Part shown: positions 8,828 through 18,239 of the stretch, one piece after another
Position numbering within the stretch: position 1 is the first letter of the stretch
How the letters are laid out: every line of letters begins with the position of its first letter
The notes under the pieces: generated by a model
What the model was told of the DNA's origin: nothing
Seen by the model: only the letters and a program-made list of their open reading frames with translations
The model's database searches: none
Program-made: the position numbers and the translations under genes
Assembly: GCF_044904665.1 (NCBI RefSeq)
Contig: NZ_JADIKM010000004.1
Location: 186,001 to 250,000, forward strand
Reading direction: 5' to 3'
Origin: Dyella_A ginsengisoli
Lineage (GTDB): Bacteria > Pseudomonadota > Gammaproteobacteria > Xanthomonadales > Rhodanobacteraceae
Length of the DNA stretch: 64,000 bases

Positions 8828-9134
8828 GATGGGTGTGGCCTGGTGGCGTCCGGCGGCGCCGGTGGATCGCTCGATACTCGCCACTGGCAAGGGACCGCGC
8901 AAGCCAACCAAGGTCGCAGGGGGCGGGATTTCCGCAGCTGCGCGGCGGAGAGGGCGAGCGTGTGTCGGGATCATCGCAGCCGCCATAAAAGCGTGGGCCG
9001 CAATGCGCCCAATCCGGTGCGCAATTGGCATGGCGGGCTGCACGGTTTCACTTCGAGACCGGGAAGGGTTCACGCCTGGGCAACGACGGGCGGCGTAGAC
9101 CGGAACGTCCCCCCACCGACCCACGAACACATCC
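8828..9134. other. Divergent intergenic region
   Basis: Between the formamidase-like gene (minus) and the ferritin-like gene (plus). No gene, repeat or convincing operator is visible. Promoters of both genes should lie here. Confidence 0.4.
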
Positions 9135-9737
9135 ATGAACAGAAAAGTCAACGATGGCCAGGTACGCGAACTCCTGCTGCAGGCGCTGGAGACCGAGCGA
9201 GGCGGCATCCAGGTGTACACCGCGGCGCTGAAGGCGGTGCAGAACAAGGATCTCAAGCAGGAGTGGCAAGGCTATCTGGACGAGACGCACACCCACGAAG
9301 AAGTGCTGATCCAGGTGTTCAAGGATCTGGGCATGGATACCGAAGCATCCAGCCCCGGCCGCACCGTGGTGGCGCATCAGGGCGCGTCGCTGGTGACGGC
9401 GATCGAGATGGCGATCAAGAACGCGGGTGCCATCGGCGCGGAGCTGGTGGCCTGTGAGTGCGTGGTGCTCGCCGAAACCAAGGACCACCAGAACTGGGAG
9501 CTGATCGGCAAGGTCGCCGAGGCGGGTGGCCCGCATGCCAAGGTGCTCAAGGCGGCGTACGAGGCTGTGGAACAGGACGAAGACCATCACCTGTATCACA
9601 CCAAGGGCTGGTGCCGGGAGCTGTGGATCCAGAGCCTGGGCATGCCCGCCGTGCTGCCGCCGCCGGAAGAGATCAAGCACGTGCAGACGGCGATTGGCGC
9701 AGCCAGGGCCGAGCAGTTACGCAAGCAGCTCATGTGA
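9135..9737 (+). CDS. Ferritin-like four-helix protein
   Basis: A 200-residue soluble protein. The pattern LETERGGIQVYTAAL, DETHTHEEVL, ECVVLAETKDHQNWELI and EQDEDHHLYHTKGW gives Glu/His pairs spaced as in ferritin-like di-iron four-helix bundles. No signal peptide is present, so a cytoplasmic role in metal handling or oxidative chemistry is likely. The exact family is not recognised. It is the first gene of its strand and is divergent from the formamidase-like gene. Confidence 0.7.
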   Translation: MNRKVNDGQVRELLLQALETERGGIQVYTAALKAVQNKDLKQEWQGYLDETHTHEEVLIQVFKDLGMDTEASSPGRTVVAHQGASLVTAIEMAIKNAGAIGAELVACECVVLAETKDHQNWELIGKVAEAGGPHAKVLKAAYEAVEQDEDHHLYHTKGWCRELWIQSLGMPAVLPPPEEIKHVQTAIGAARAEQLRKQLM

Positions 9738-9998
9738 GGTAGCGACACGTCGGTAAAGGCCGGCCGCCGGCGGGTTGCGGGCTGGCCATGGGCTGTACGC
9801 CCTGCGCCGTGGCGGCCGCCTCATCAAGCGGGTGTTTGTTTCGCGGCGTGCGCTGCGCCGCCGCGGCTCGGGTCGCGGTGGCTGCGGTCTTCCCTGCAAC
9901 GTGCCGTACGGCAGGCGTCGGGCGGCCGGTGATGTGCTCCCATGGGTGCGCGGTCCGTGGCACAACGCCCGTCGGACCATCGCACGGAAGGGCACGCC

Positions 9999-10730
9999 AT
10001 GGCATCACCCGCGAACGTCACCTCGCCGCAGATCTACGCCCGCCTGGGCGGGTTGCTGTATCTCGTCATCATCGTCGCCGGCGCGTTGGGCGAGCTGTTC
10101 GTGCGCGGATCGCTGGTGGTGCCCGGCGACGCCGCGGCCACGGCCCATCGCCTGCTGGCTTCGCAGGGGTTGTGGCGCGCAGGCATCGTCGGAGACCTGG
10201 TGATGCACCTGTGCGATGTGGTGGTGATGTGGGTGATCTACCTGCTGCTGCGGCCGGTGCACCGCCCGCTCGCGCTGCTGACGCTGCTGTTCAATCTGAT
10301 CCAGACGGCGGTGCTGGCGGCCAACAAGCTCACCTTGCTGGTGCCGCTGGTCCTGCTCGGCAGCGACGCTTACCTCGCGGCGATCGCGCCGGCCCAGCGG
10401 GAGGCGTGGTCGTACGCGGCGATCACCCTGCACGAGTACGGCTTTGCGGTGGGCCTGCTGTTTTTCGGCATGGTGTGCCTGGTGGAGGGTTACCTGATCC
10501 GCCGCTCGCGCTTCCTGCCGGGGTGGATCGGTGCGCTGATGCAGCTCGCCGGCGCGTGTTACCTGGTGAACAGCTTTGCGCTGCTGCTGGCCCCCGAGTT
10601 CGAGGCGCGACTGTTCCCGGCAATCCTGATGCCGTGCCTGGTGGCCGAGCTGTCGTTCGCGCTGTGGCTGCTGCTCAAGGGTGTGGACGTGGCGCAGTGG
10701 CGGATGTGGAGCGACGGCGAAACGCGCTGA
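9999..10730 (+). CDS. DUF4386 family integral membrane protein
   Basis: A 243-residue hydrophobic protein with about six membrane helices. It begins MASPANVTSPQIYARLGGLL and contains the typical DUF4386 features: an early YARLGGLLYLVIIVAGALGE, a central LLFNLIQTAVLAANK, and a late GFAVGLLFFGMVCLVEGYLI. The family has no known biochemical function. The start at 9999 places the N terminus just ahead of the first helix; an upstream extension is not supported by similarity. Confidence 0.8.
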   Translation: MASPANVTSPQIYARLGGLLYLVIIVAGALGELFVRGSLVVPGDAAATAHRLLASQGLWRAGIVGDLVMHLCDVVVMWVIYLLLRPVHRPLALLTLLFNLIQTAVLAANKLTLLVPLVLLGSDAYLAAIAPAQREAWSYAAITLHEYGFAVGLLFFGMVCLVEGYLIRRSRFLPGWIGALMQLAGACYLVNSFALLLAPEFEARLFPAILMPCLVAELSFALWLLLKGVDVAQWRMWSDGETR

Positions 10731-10804
10731 GTGCAGCCGCATGTAGTAGGTCGGCCGGGTCGTCGCCTCGACCTTCAGCGAGGCGCCGAAGTGCTTTGAC
10801 CTTC

Positions 10805-10846
10805 AGCAAGAAACGGGCACGATGGCATGCATCCATCGCGCCCGTG
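10805..10846 (-). terminator. Terminator hairpin between convergent genes
   Basis: ACGGGCACGATGG (10813-10825) pairs with CCATCGCGCCCGT (10833-10845) with one mismatch. On the minus strand the hairpin is followed by TTTCTT, so it most likely terminates the large secreted-protein gene ending at 10867. A weaker hairpin (GCCTCG / CGAGGC, 10765-10784) lies nearer the plus-strand gene. Confidence 0.6.
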
Positions 10847-10866
10847 GGTCGTGTTTCAGCGACGCC

Positions 10867-12723
10867 TTACAGGCCGATCGCCGAGATGCGGGTGGCCCAG
10901 TTGCTGAGCGCGCCACGCGTGCCGCCACACTGGAACAGGGGCGGGGTGAGGTACTCGCTCAGGGTGCAGGTTTGCGCGATGTATTCCGAGGCGGTCCAGA
11001 TGGTGTTGCCATCGGCCGCCGCCGCGCCGTAATCGCCCCAGCGCGGGCGACCACCGCCCAGGTAGGGGATGCCGGTGAAGCCGTCCCACGGGCCGGCGCC
11101 TGCGGCCGCGATGGTGACGTCGCCGGCACCGGCCTTGGCATCCAGGCTGGCATAGCCGGCGCTGGGATAGTCGTTGGGCCCCACCACGGTGAACGCGATC
11201 ACGCCGCGCCCGCTTTGCGTCACGGCCGCAGCGCCGTAGGTGAGGTTGGCATCAGGCAGCGCCAGCGTGCCGTTGGCGAACACGCCGCGGGAGCCGGGAT
11301 TGATCACGAAGTAGTTGATGCCCGACCCGTGACTGCCGTCGGCGAGCAGCACATCGGTATCGAGCGTGCCCCACAGCTTGCCGTTGGCGTAGCTGACCTG
11401 CTGCATGCGCGAGTCGTTCACCGCCATCGGCCTCGGCGTCGGGTAGACGATATTGGGATAGCCCAGGTAGGTCGGGGCGCAGCCGGTGAGGGCAAAGCAG
11501 TCGCGCAGCGGAGCGCTGCCGGGCTTCTGCTGGACCAGGCTGCTCGGTACGGCGTAGTCCTGCACAGTGACGGGCGCCACGTTCAGTGCCAACGCGGCCG
11601 GCGTGGTGTCGATGGACTGTGTGTGCGTCACCGACCAGAGCCAGATCGTGTTGGACGTGCCCGAGTCGTAGAACACCGCGTCGGAGCTGAGCAGGTATTC
11701 GGTGCCGCCGTTGGTGGTCACGAACTGGCCGCCCGACGAGATCGCCGGCCACACCGTGAAGGCCGGTGCCGGCACGTTCGGATCACCGCCGTTGAACTGC
11801 ACCACGTTGACCGTGGCGGAGGCGTTGACCAGCGCGCGCTTGGAGATGGCGTAGATCTGCGCGCCGTAGAAACCCGAGCCGAACAGCGCGAACTCGTTGG
11901 TGGTGAGGAAGATCGCGTTCGCGTCGGCGCCGATGTGCGGGTAATCGCCCAGGCAGAATCCGCCGGCGCAGCCGTGATCGGGCGTGCCGTCGCTGCCGTT
12001 GTTCTGCACCGGCAGCGAGTAGACGGTCCAGGCCCCGGTGGGGTCGGCGGTCTGGCTCACTGCGATGTCCAGATGGTTGGTGCCGGCCAGCGTGGACGAG
12101 GTGCCCACGCGATCCAGCGTCAGCACCACCTGGAACCAGCGTTTGGTGGCCGCGTCGTAGTAGCACGACGGATCGGTGATGCTCGGTCCGTAGGCGCCGG
12201 TAGTGCGATTGATCGCCGCGGTATAGCCGTAGAACGTGTTGAGATCGACGGGACCGACCAGCCGGTTGCCCGCGGTGTCGTAGATCGCCAGCACGTCGTT
12301 GACGCTTTCCATCACGAAGCCGTTGCCGGCGCACAGGCCCTGGTCGGGCGGTTCGACCGAGAACTGGTTGCCGCCGTTGGCGTAACGCTGATCGTAGAAG
12401 TTCAGGCCGTCGAAACCGCCCAGCAGGTTCGGATGTGACTTGGCCCGCTTGGCCTGGCCCATCCGCTGGCTACCCGCGTGTCCGCGGGCGATGGTGCGGT
12501 TCACTACCGGCGGCGGTCCGAGGTCTTCCTGGTCGCCCGAATCGGCGTCGCCGGCGGTCATCGCCGGATCCTGTTCGAGGCTGGTCAGCGGCGCGCCGCC
12601 GACGGGTGTGGTGACGGGTACGGTGGTGCGCGCCTTGTGCAACGTCAGGGTGGTCTGTGGTGCGCTGAGGGCGCACGTGGCAAACGCCATGGCCGCAACG
12701 GCGATGAGCAATCTGATCTTCAT
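10867..12723 (-). CDS. Large secreted protein of unknown function
   Basis: A 618-residue protein starting MKIRLLIAVAAMAFATCALS, a clear signal peptide, with GGGAGA upstream of the ATG at 12723. A proline/Gly-rich linker follows, then a long beta-rich region with aromatic/Gly/Asn-rich repeats (NGGNQFSVEPPDQGLCAGNG, YCYY-type motifs, CAGGFCLGDYPHIGADANAI). Cysteine pairs suggest disulfides outside the cytoplasm. The fold is probably a beta-propeller-like repeat, but no enzyme signature was recognised. It is divergent from the autotransporter gene. Confidence 0.75.
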   Translation of the reverse strand: MKIRLLIAVAAMAFATCALSAPQTTLTLHKARTTVPVTTPVGGAPLTSLEQDPAMTAGDADSGDQEDLGPPPVVNRTIARGHAGSQRMGQAKRAKSHPNLLGGFDGLNFYDQRYANGGNQFSVEPPDQGLCAGNGFVMESVNDVLAIYDTAGNRLVGPVDLNTFYGYTAAINRTTGAYGPSITDPSCYYDAATKRWFQVVLTLDRVGTSSTLAGTNHLDIAVSQTADPTGAWTVYSLPVQNNGSDGTPDHGCAGGFCLGDYPHIGADANAIFLTTNEFALFGSGFYGAQIYAISKRALVNASATVNVVQFNGGDPNVPAPAFTVWPAISSGGQFVTTNGGTEYLLSSDAVFYDSGTSNTIWLWSVTHTQSIDTTPAALALNVAPVTVQDYAVPSSLVQQKPGSAPLRDCFALTGCAPTYLGYPNIVYPTPRPMAVNDSRMQQVSYANGKLWGTLDTDVLLADGSHGSGINYFVINPGSRGVFANGTLALPDANLTYGAAAVTQSGRGVIAFTVVGPNDYPSAGYASLDAKAGAGDVTIAAAGAGPWDGFTGIPYLGGGRPRWGDYGAAAADGNTIWTASEYIAQTCTLSEYLTPPLFQCGGTRGALSNWATRISAIGL

Positions 12724-13262
12724 GACATCGGTCTCCCAATCAAGTGAGGTGACCGCGTCCCCCTGGATGCCTTGATCGGTAACACCGACGGGCATCGACG
12801 CAAGTACGCGCATGTTGCATGCGCGTCCGGGGAGGCTACTCGCCTGTCTGCCGCTCTGCCATGGTTCCGCGATCCGGACGGGACGCAGGAAGAGCGCCTT
12901 GAAATCTGAGTGATCGCGTCGAAGCTCATGCACGCGGTATTCACCCGTGGACCGGATACTCGACAGGCTGGTGTCGAGCGCGGCCACGCCGAAGCCTCCC
13001 CGCCAGTACGCCTCGCCAGCTTCACTCGGCGAGCGCTCCCTCGAATCGCAGCGGCATGCGCCGCCCCGATACTTGCTCATTGCCGGCATGCCATGCCGGT
13101 GCTCCTGCGGCTTCCACTTCTGCGCGACCCGTTCCGGGGCGCGCGTCGGCGACGGCTGCACTTCAGACCAGTTTGCCTCCGGGGTGATACGCCAAACGGG
13201 GATGTCGACTCATTGCACCCGCTCACCCAGAGCGAGTCACACCACGTTGCCCAAGGCATTCC
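12724..13262. other. Divergent intergenic region, 539 bp
   Basis: The region between two divergent surface/secreted-protein genes is unusually long. Open frames exist on both strands but have no convincing similarity or ribosome-binding site. It contains one strong palindrome near 12806-12826 and must hold both promoters. Confidence 0.45.
12806..12826. promoter_or_regulatory. Perfect 9-bp inverted repeat, possible operator
   Basis: ACGCGCATG-TTG-CATGCGCGT is a perfect palindrome with a 3-base centre. It lies 83-103 bases upstream of the start of the secreted-protein gene at 12723. It could bind a dimeric regulator. No regulator can be assigned. Confidence 0.35.
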
Positions 13263-15389
13263 ATGAAAAACCTGAAAAAACAGATCTCCCTTTCCGTCCT
13301 CAGCTCGGCGATGCTCGCCTGGCTGCCCATGGCCGTGGCGCACGAAGTCGTCGTGCTGCCGGGCGTGGTCGGGCCGGTCGGCGTCGCCACGGGTGTGCAG
13401 ACGCAAGGCCCGGGCCTGCTGACGGTCGGCCAGCAGGACATCAACACCCAGAACGAGGCCGGCGGCGGCATCACCACCGATGCGGCGAACACGGCCCGCA
13501 TCGCATTCATGAACAGCTCGACGGTGACCGGCTTCGTCGGCAGCTCGGGCTCGACCTTCCTGGACATCTCCGCAGGCACCGTCGGCAACACGGTGACCTT
13601 CAACGGCCCGGTGTACTCCACCACGTTCTCGCTGGCCGGCACGGGCACCGTGAACTTCAACGGTGGCTACACCAGCAACACCGGCTCCACCATGGATTTC
13701 GGCGGTGACGGCTTCATCAACGTGGGCGCAGGGCAGACCGTCAAGGCGGCCGTCACCAACACGGCGGGCGCCGGAACCGGCACGCTCACGCTCAACGCCG
13801 ACAGCATCATCGATGGTGCGGTGGGCGCGGCGAGCGGCCTGAGGCAGATCACCCTCACAGGCGGTAACGCGCTGATCACCGGCCAGGCGCAGGCGGCCAG
13901 CTACACGCTCGGCACCAACACCTTGAACGTGGGCGGCGCATTCGCGGTCCCCACCGCGGGCACCATCAACACCACCATCTTCAGCGAAAGCCTGTACGGC
14001 AAGATCGTGCCGGTAGGCGCGGCCAGCATCGGCGATGCGCTCAAGGTGAAGGTGACGGTGACCGGCCCGATCCCGGTCGGCAGCATCTTCAACATCGTCG
14101 ATGCCACCAGCGGCACCAGCGGCAGCACGGTGACCGCCACCAGCAACACGACCCGCTATCTGTTCTCCGCGGCTCCCACCACCAACGGCCTGGTGCAGAT
14201 CATCGCCACGCAGATCCCGCTGGTGGACGTGGTCACGCCGGTGGGCAACCCCACTGCACCGGTGATCGCGCCGGTGATCGACGCGCTGCCGCTGACGCCG
14301 GCCAGCGTGCCGTTGCTGACGGCGATCACCCTGCTGCCCACCGCGGCCGAGGTGGCCGATGCGCTCGCGCAGCTGCAGCCCGACGCGGTGAGCCTGGCGT
14401 CGCCGCAGGCCAGCTATCGCGCCACCCAGCAACTGGAGCAGCTGTGGGCTTCGCACCTGGACGCCACCCAGCAGAGCTGTGCCCTGGCCAGCACCCGCAA
14501 CGATCGTGCGCCCGCGCATGATGGGCAGGAATCGCCCTGCGTCACCGACAAGCGTCCGCAGCTGTGGGCCGCCGGCTTCGGGTTCGCCGGCACCCAGCGC
14601 GGTGCCAACGGCTATGAAGGCTATTCGGACAACAGCGGCGGCCTGATCCTCGGCTATGACATGCCGCTGAGCCCGTCGCTCACGCTGGGCGGCAGCCTGC
14701 GCTACGCCCGCTCCGCGCTCGATGGCCTGTCGCAGCGCAGCCATGGTGACGTGCGCTCGCGCCAGGCCTCGGTGTACCTGGGCTACGCGCCGGGCAACTG
14801 GTTCTTCAATGGCGACCTGGTGGTCGGACACGACGACTACGCGAGCTCGCGCCAGGTCAGCTTCACGGGCATCAACGAGACGGCGCGGGCCGACTACAGC
14901 GGTCGCCAGTACACCGCCTTCGGCACCGCCGGCTATCACTATCGCCTGGGCGATGGGCGCACCGTGTTCACTCCGTTCGCCACGATCCAGCACACTCGCA
15001 TGAAAGTCCGAGGCTATACCGAGACAGGCGGGAACTCGGTGGATCTGCGGGTCGACCCGCGCGACCAGAATTTCACCCAGTCGGGCCTGGGCGTGAAGCT
15101 GGCGCGCGACCTGGTGTCGTCGGGTGCGCGAACGATCCGTCCGGAAATCCATGCCACCTGGCTGCACGCGTTCGATGGGCAGGCGGCCGGCAGCACGGCT
15201 GCGTTCGTCAGCGGCGGCCCGCAGTTCAACGCGAGCGGCGTGAACACCGGGCGCAACATCGTGGACGTGGGCGCCAGCGTGCTGGTGGCCGGCGAAAGCG
15301 CCTGGTCGTTCGAAGCCGGTTACGACTATCAGCACAGCCAGCGCTTCAGCGCCGGCCAGGTCATGCTGCGAGCCACCATGCGCCTGTAA
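13263..15389 (+). CDS. Autotransporter (type Va) outer-membrane protein
   Basis: A 708-residue protein with signal peptide MKNLKKQISLSVLSSAMLAW. The passenger (about residues 30-420) is rich in Gly, Thr, Asn and Val with short repeats such as TGSTMDFGGDGFINVGAGQT, typical of a beta-helix. The C-terminal part (about 430-708) is a 12-strand autotransporter barrel (AAGFGFAGTQRGANGYEGYS, YHYRLGDGRTVF) ending with an aromatic/hydrophobic strand MLRATMRL. It should display or secrete its passenger at the cell surface; adhesion is a guess. A strong terminator follows. Confidence 0.9.
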   Translation: MKNLKKQISLSVLSSAMLAWLPMAVAHEVVVLPGVVGPVGVATGVQTQGPGLLTVGQQDINTQNEAGGGITTDAANTARIAFMNSSTVTGFVGSSGSTFLDISAGTVGNTVTFNGPVYSTTFSLAGTGTVNFNGGYTSNTGSTMDFGGDGFINVGAGQTVKAAVTNTAGAGTGTLTLNADSIIDGAVGAASGLRQITLTGGNALITGQAQAASYTLGTNTLNVGGAFAVPTAGTINTTIFSESLYGKIVPVGAASIGDALKVKVTVTGPIPVGSIFNIVDATSGTSGSTVTATSNTTRYLFSAAPTTNGLVQIIATQIPLVDVVTPVGNPTAPVIAPVIDALPLTPASVPLLTAITLLPTAAEVADALAQLQPDAVSLASPQASYRATQQLEQLWASHLDATQQSCALASTRNDRAPAHDGQESPCVTDKRPQLWAAGFGFAGTQRGANGYEGYSDNSGGLILGYDMPLSPSLTLGGSLRYARSALDGLSQRSHGDVRSRQASVYLGYAPGNWFFNGDLVVGHDDYASSRQVSFTGINETARADYSGRQYTAFGTAGYHYRLGDGRTVFTPFATIQHTRMKVRGYTETGGNSVDLRVDPRDQNFTQSGLGVKLARDLVSSGARTIRPEIHATWLHAFDGQAAGSTAAFVSGGPQFNASGVNTGRNIVDVGASVLVAGESAWSFEAGYDYQHSQRFSAGQVMLRATMRL

Positions 15390-15460
15390 TCCCTCTGCGG
15401 AGTGCGTGAGGATGGCGTCGACCGGCACCGCCCTGACGCGACCTCCCCATGGCATCAAGT

Positions 15461-15492
15461 GACGCCGGCAGAACCCATGCCGGCGTCTTTGT
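15461..15492 (+). terminator. Rho-independent terminator after the autotransporter gene
   Basis: GACGCCGGCA (15461-15470) pairs perfectly with TGCCGGCGTC (15478-15487) around GAACCCA and is followed by TTTGTG. It lies 71 bases after the autotransporter stop codon. Confidence 0.8.
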
Positions 15493-15539
15493 GTCCGGAG
15501 TTGTGTACAAGGCGCGCCCGCGCGGCAGCAGAAGGCCCG

Positions 15540-16196
15540 TTATCCGGCGGCCGGTTGTCGGCTGGTGAATACCGCCAGCTGCGCATCGAACGCACGCTTG
15601 AAGGCCGGCCGCGCCTCACCGCGGGCGACGTAGGCGGCGAGATTCGGGTATTCGTCGAGCAGGCCCGAGGGGCGCAGCCGGCGCAGCACGCCGATCATCA
15701 TCAGGTCGCCCGCGCTGAAGGCGCCGTCGAGCCAGTCGGCGTCGTCCAGACGCTCGGAGAGTTGGCCCGCGCGCTGGCGAATGCGGTCCAGCACGAGGGG
15801 CATGCGCTCGGCGGCCCAGGGCTTGTCGCCTTCCTGGAACTTGGCGTTCTGCAGGTCGAGGATGGGCGGCTCGATCGTGTTGACGGCGGCAAACATCCAG
15901 GCGACCGCACGAGCCCGGGCGTTCGCATCGTCCGGCAGCAGGCCCGCGTGGCGCTGCGCGATATGCAGCACGATGGCGCCCGACTCGAACAGCACCAGTT
16001 CGCCCTCTTCGTAGGTGGGAATCTGCCCGAAGGGGTGCCGCGCCAGATGCGCGGGTTCCTTCATCGCGGCGAACGACACCAGGCGCACCTCGTAGGGCTG
16101 ACGCACTTCTTCCAGCGACCAGCGCACGCGCATGTCGCGCGCGAGGCCCTGGCCGCGGTCGGGGGACGTTTCAAAGGCGGTGATGGTGGGGGTCAT
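15540..16196 (-). CDS. Glutathione S-transferase family protein
   Basis: A 218-residue cytosolic protein. The N-terminal thioredoxin-like domain has the GST G-site pattern (VRWSLEEVRQPYEVRLV, HPFGQIPTYEEGELVLFESGAI with the cis-Pro and ES residues that hold glutathione). The C-terminal helical domain includes DWLDGAFSAGDLMMIGVLRR, close to the N-capping motif of GSTs. It probably conjugates or reduces electrophiles with glutathione. The ATG at 16196 gives the normal family length; the open frame upstream is spurious. It lies 92 bases downstream of the VOC-family gene, so the two may be cotranscribed. Confidence 0.85.
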   Translation of the reverse strand: MTPTITAFETSPDRGQGLARDMRVRWSLEEVRQPYEVRLVSFAAMKEPAHLARHPFGQIPTYEEGELVLFESGAIVLHIAQRHAGLLPDDANARARAVAWMFAAVNTIEPPILDLQNAKFQEGDKPWAAERMPLVLDRIRQRAGQLSERLDDADWLDGAFSAGDLMMIGVLRRLRPSGLLDEYPNLAAYVARGEARPAFKRAFDAQLAVFTSRQPAAG

Positions 16197-16288
16197 GGGA
16201 GGGTTCCGGATGCTGGGGCGTCGTTGTGACGCTGATGGAAGATGTGGGTCACGAAGAGGTTCTGGAAAGGTCGATGCGGCAGCGGCGC

Positions 16289-16768
16289 TCACCCGCGCCG
16301 CGCCGCCTCGATCGCCGCGATGTCGATCCGGGTCATCGTCATCATCGCCTCGAACGCACGCTTGGCGGCGGCGCGATCGGGGTCGGTGAACGCGGCGGTG
16401 AGGGCGCGCGGCGTGATCTGCCACGACAGGCCCCACTTGTCCTTGCACCAGCCGCAGGCGCTGGGCTGACCGCCGTGGTCGATGATGGCGTTCCAAAGGC
16501 GGTCGGTTTCGGCCTGGTCGTCGGTGGCCACCTGGAACGAGAACGCCTCGCTGTGCCGCATGCCGGGTCCGCCGTTGAGCCCCAGGCAGGGGATGCCCAT
16601 CACGGTGAACTCGACCGTCAATACATCGCCCTGCTTGCCCGCGGGGTAGTCACCCGGCGCACGATGGACCGCGCCCACGGCGCTGTCGGGAAAGGTGGCG
16701 GCGTAGAACGTGGCGGCGTCCAGCGCGCTGCCGTCGTACCAGAGGCAAATCGTGTTCTTGCTGACCAT
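16289..16768 (-). CDS. PhnB-like VOC family protein (3-demethylubiquinone methyltransferase-like fold)
   Basis: A 159-residue protein with the pattern of PhnB/YjdN-type VOC proteins: an early TICLWYDG, TFPDSAVGAV, TVEFTVMGIPCLGLNGGP and the W/C-containing block CGWCKDKWGLSWQITPRAL. These are often annotated as 3-demethylubiquinone methyltransferases, but the fold is glyoxalase-like and no SAM site is present. The real substrate is unknown. AAGGAGA sits well placed before the ATG at 16768. Confidence 0.85.
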   Translation of the reverse strand: MVSKNTICLWYDGSALDAATFYAATFPDSAVGAVHRAPGDYPAGKQGDVLTVEFTVMGIPCLGLNGGPGMRHSEAFSFQVATDDQAETDRLWNAIIDHGGQPSACGWCKDKWGLSWQITPRALTAAFTDPDRAAAKRAFEAMMTMTRIDIAAIEAARRG

Positions 16769-17030
16769 GCGGGTTCTCCTTGTGGGGCGGCGGGCGCGCT
16801 TTCGTATTCCCGACGAGCGGCGGCCGGGTAGATCGACACGATCCCGTGCACCGTGACGAATCGGTGGAACGGCGCCGGGCGTGCCGACGCCGCGACCATC
16901 GGCGCCCACAGGTTCGTTTTCGTTTCGGCGCGCGCTCCCAGCTTCCCGCCATCATCTGACGCCGGGCCGCATTCATCGACAGGACACCCGCGATCACCCA
17001 CATTCTCTCGTTTGGACGATCGGAGCGATG

Positions 17031-18170
17031 ATGGGCGACAGTCGGGCAACGCGTGGCCTCCGTGCCGACCATGGCGGATATCTAACGCAGCTGCGCCACG
17101 TTCTGGCGATGTTGCTTTGCATGCTGGGCGCAGTCGTCAATGTGGCTCACGCCGGGAGCGACCGGCTAAACATCCACGTGCTGAACGATCGGCTGACCCT
17201 GGCCGTGGCCCGACACCCGCAGGTCTATCTCTATGGGCGCATCGATCCGGATGCGCCGAAGCGCTTCGCGAAGCTGATGCAGTCCGGCCGCATCGCGCCG
17301 GGTTCGGATGTCTATCTCAGCGCGCGCGAGGGCGACGTCGCCGCCGGCATGGCGCTGGGGCGACTGATCCGTCAAAGCGGCATGGCCACCCACCTGGGCG
17401 CACCGCGCAAGAGCTTCCCCCGCGCCACGGCCAGCCGCACGGCACTGTGCGTGGACGCGTGCGCGTATGCGTTCTTCGGCGGGCTGTACCGCTGGGCGCC
17501 GAGCGGCAGCGACCGCCTCGGATTGACGCTGGCGGCACAGGGCAGCTCGGCCACGGCGCCGCTCCCCGCTGATGCCAGCGCCTACCTCAAGGCCATGCAG
17601 ATCGATCTCGGCCATCTCACGCCGGCACCGGGCGCGCCCGCGGGAACGGTCCTCTGGCTCACCGCCGAGCGCCTGGAAAAGACCGGCGCCACCAACAACG
17701 GCCGGCTTCCGCCTGTCGCGCACTACGACATCACCTCGGCCGCACCCACGCTGGATCTGCGCCAGCTCGACCGCAAGGGTGAGCACCGGCTCACCGTCAC
17801 CTGCCGCCCCGGCCAGACGCTGGTGGCGGCCTACGAGCGGGTGGGTGCGCTGCGTGCCCGCCAGGTCGTGGCGCGCGGGGCGCGGTCGTACTTCGAGCTC
17901 AATGGCCGTCCCATCCTGGCATCGCAGGACGCTGTCAGCGCCGAGGGCGACATGCTGGTGATCCGCCGCAATTACCCGCCGTCCGACCTGGTCGACCTGT
18001 TGTTCGCCGGTTCCATCGGTGCGTGGGTCGATGGCCGCAGTGCCGCCTTCCGCGACGGCTTCGAGCTGCATCCGTGGGGTGCCTACAAGCAACTGAAGGT
18101 GTTCTATCACGCGTGCTGGAAGGCAGCGCCGTGGCCGCCGCGGGCGAACAAGGCGGCATCCGGGCGGTGA
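17031..18170 (+). CDS. Periplasmic COG3904-like protein (ClpP/crotonase-like fold)
   Basis: A 379-residue protein with a membrane helix or signal sequence near residues 25-45. The middle resembles COG3904 periplasmic proteins: VYLSAREGDVAAGMALGRLI, then a CVDACAYAFFGGLYRW block that matches the conserved Cys/Ala-rich nucleophile-like turn of ClpP-related folds. No catalytic triad can be assigned with confidence. Two adjacent ATGs exist at 17028 and 17031; the second is 5 bases from GGAG and is preferred. Confidence 0.65.
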   Translation: MGDSRATRGLRADHGGYLTQLRHVLAMLLCMLGAVVNVAHAGSDRLNIHVLNDRLTLAVARHPQVYLYGRIDPDAPKRFAKLMQSGRIAPGSDVYLSAREGDVAAGMALGRLIRQSGMATHLGAPRKSFPRATASRTALCVDACAYAFFGGLYRWAPSGSDRLGLTLAAQGSSATAPLPADASAYLKAMQIDLGHLTPAPGAPAGTVLWLTAERLEKTGATNNGRLPPVAHYDITSAAPTLDLRQLDRKGEHRLTVTCRPGQTLVAAYERVGALRARQVVARGARSYFELNGRPILASQDAVSAEGDMLVIRRNYPPSDLVDLLFAGSIGAWVDGRSAAFRDGFELHPWGAYKQLKVFYHACWKAAPWPPRANKAASGR

Positions 18171-18188
18171 CTCCGCTGTGCCGGAGTC
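18169..18188. terminator. Hairpin between convergent genes
   Basis: GACTCCG-CTGTGC-CGGAGTC forms a perfect 7-bp stem overlapping the stop codon of the COG3904-like gene, 52 bases before the end of the convergent katE gene. There is no T-tract, so termination activity is uncertain. Confidence 0.35.
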
Positions 18189-18239
18189 GGGCCGGCCCAC
18201 GGACACGGCGCCGTGGGGGCTCGGCCCGGCTCCCTGCGC

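Noticed and set aside
13077..15458. A long minus-strand frame opposite the autotransporter
   Set aside because: It mirrors the codon pattern of the autotransporter and has no domain or ribosome-binding site.
16289..16768. Annotation as 3-demethylubiquinone 3-methyltransferase
   Set aside because: The protein has the VOC fold with no SAM-binding motif; the old name spreads by annotation transfer.
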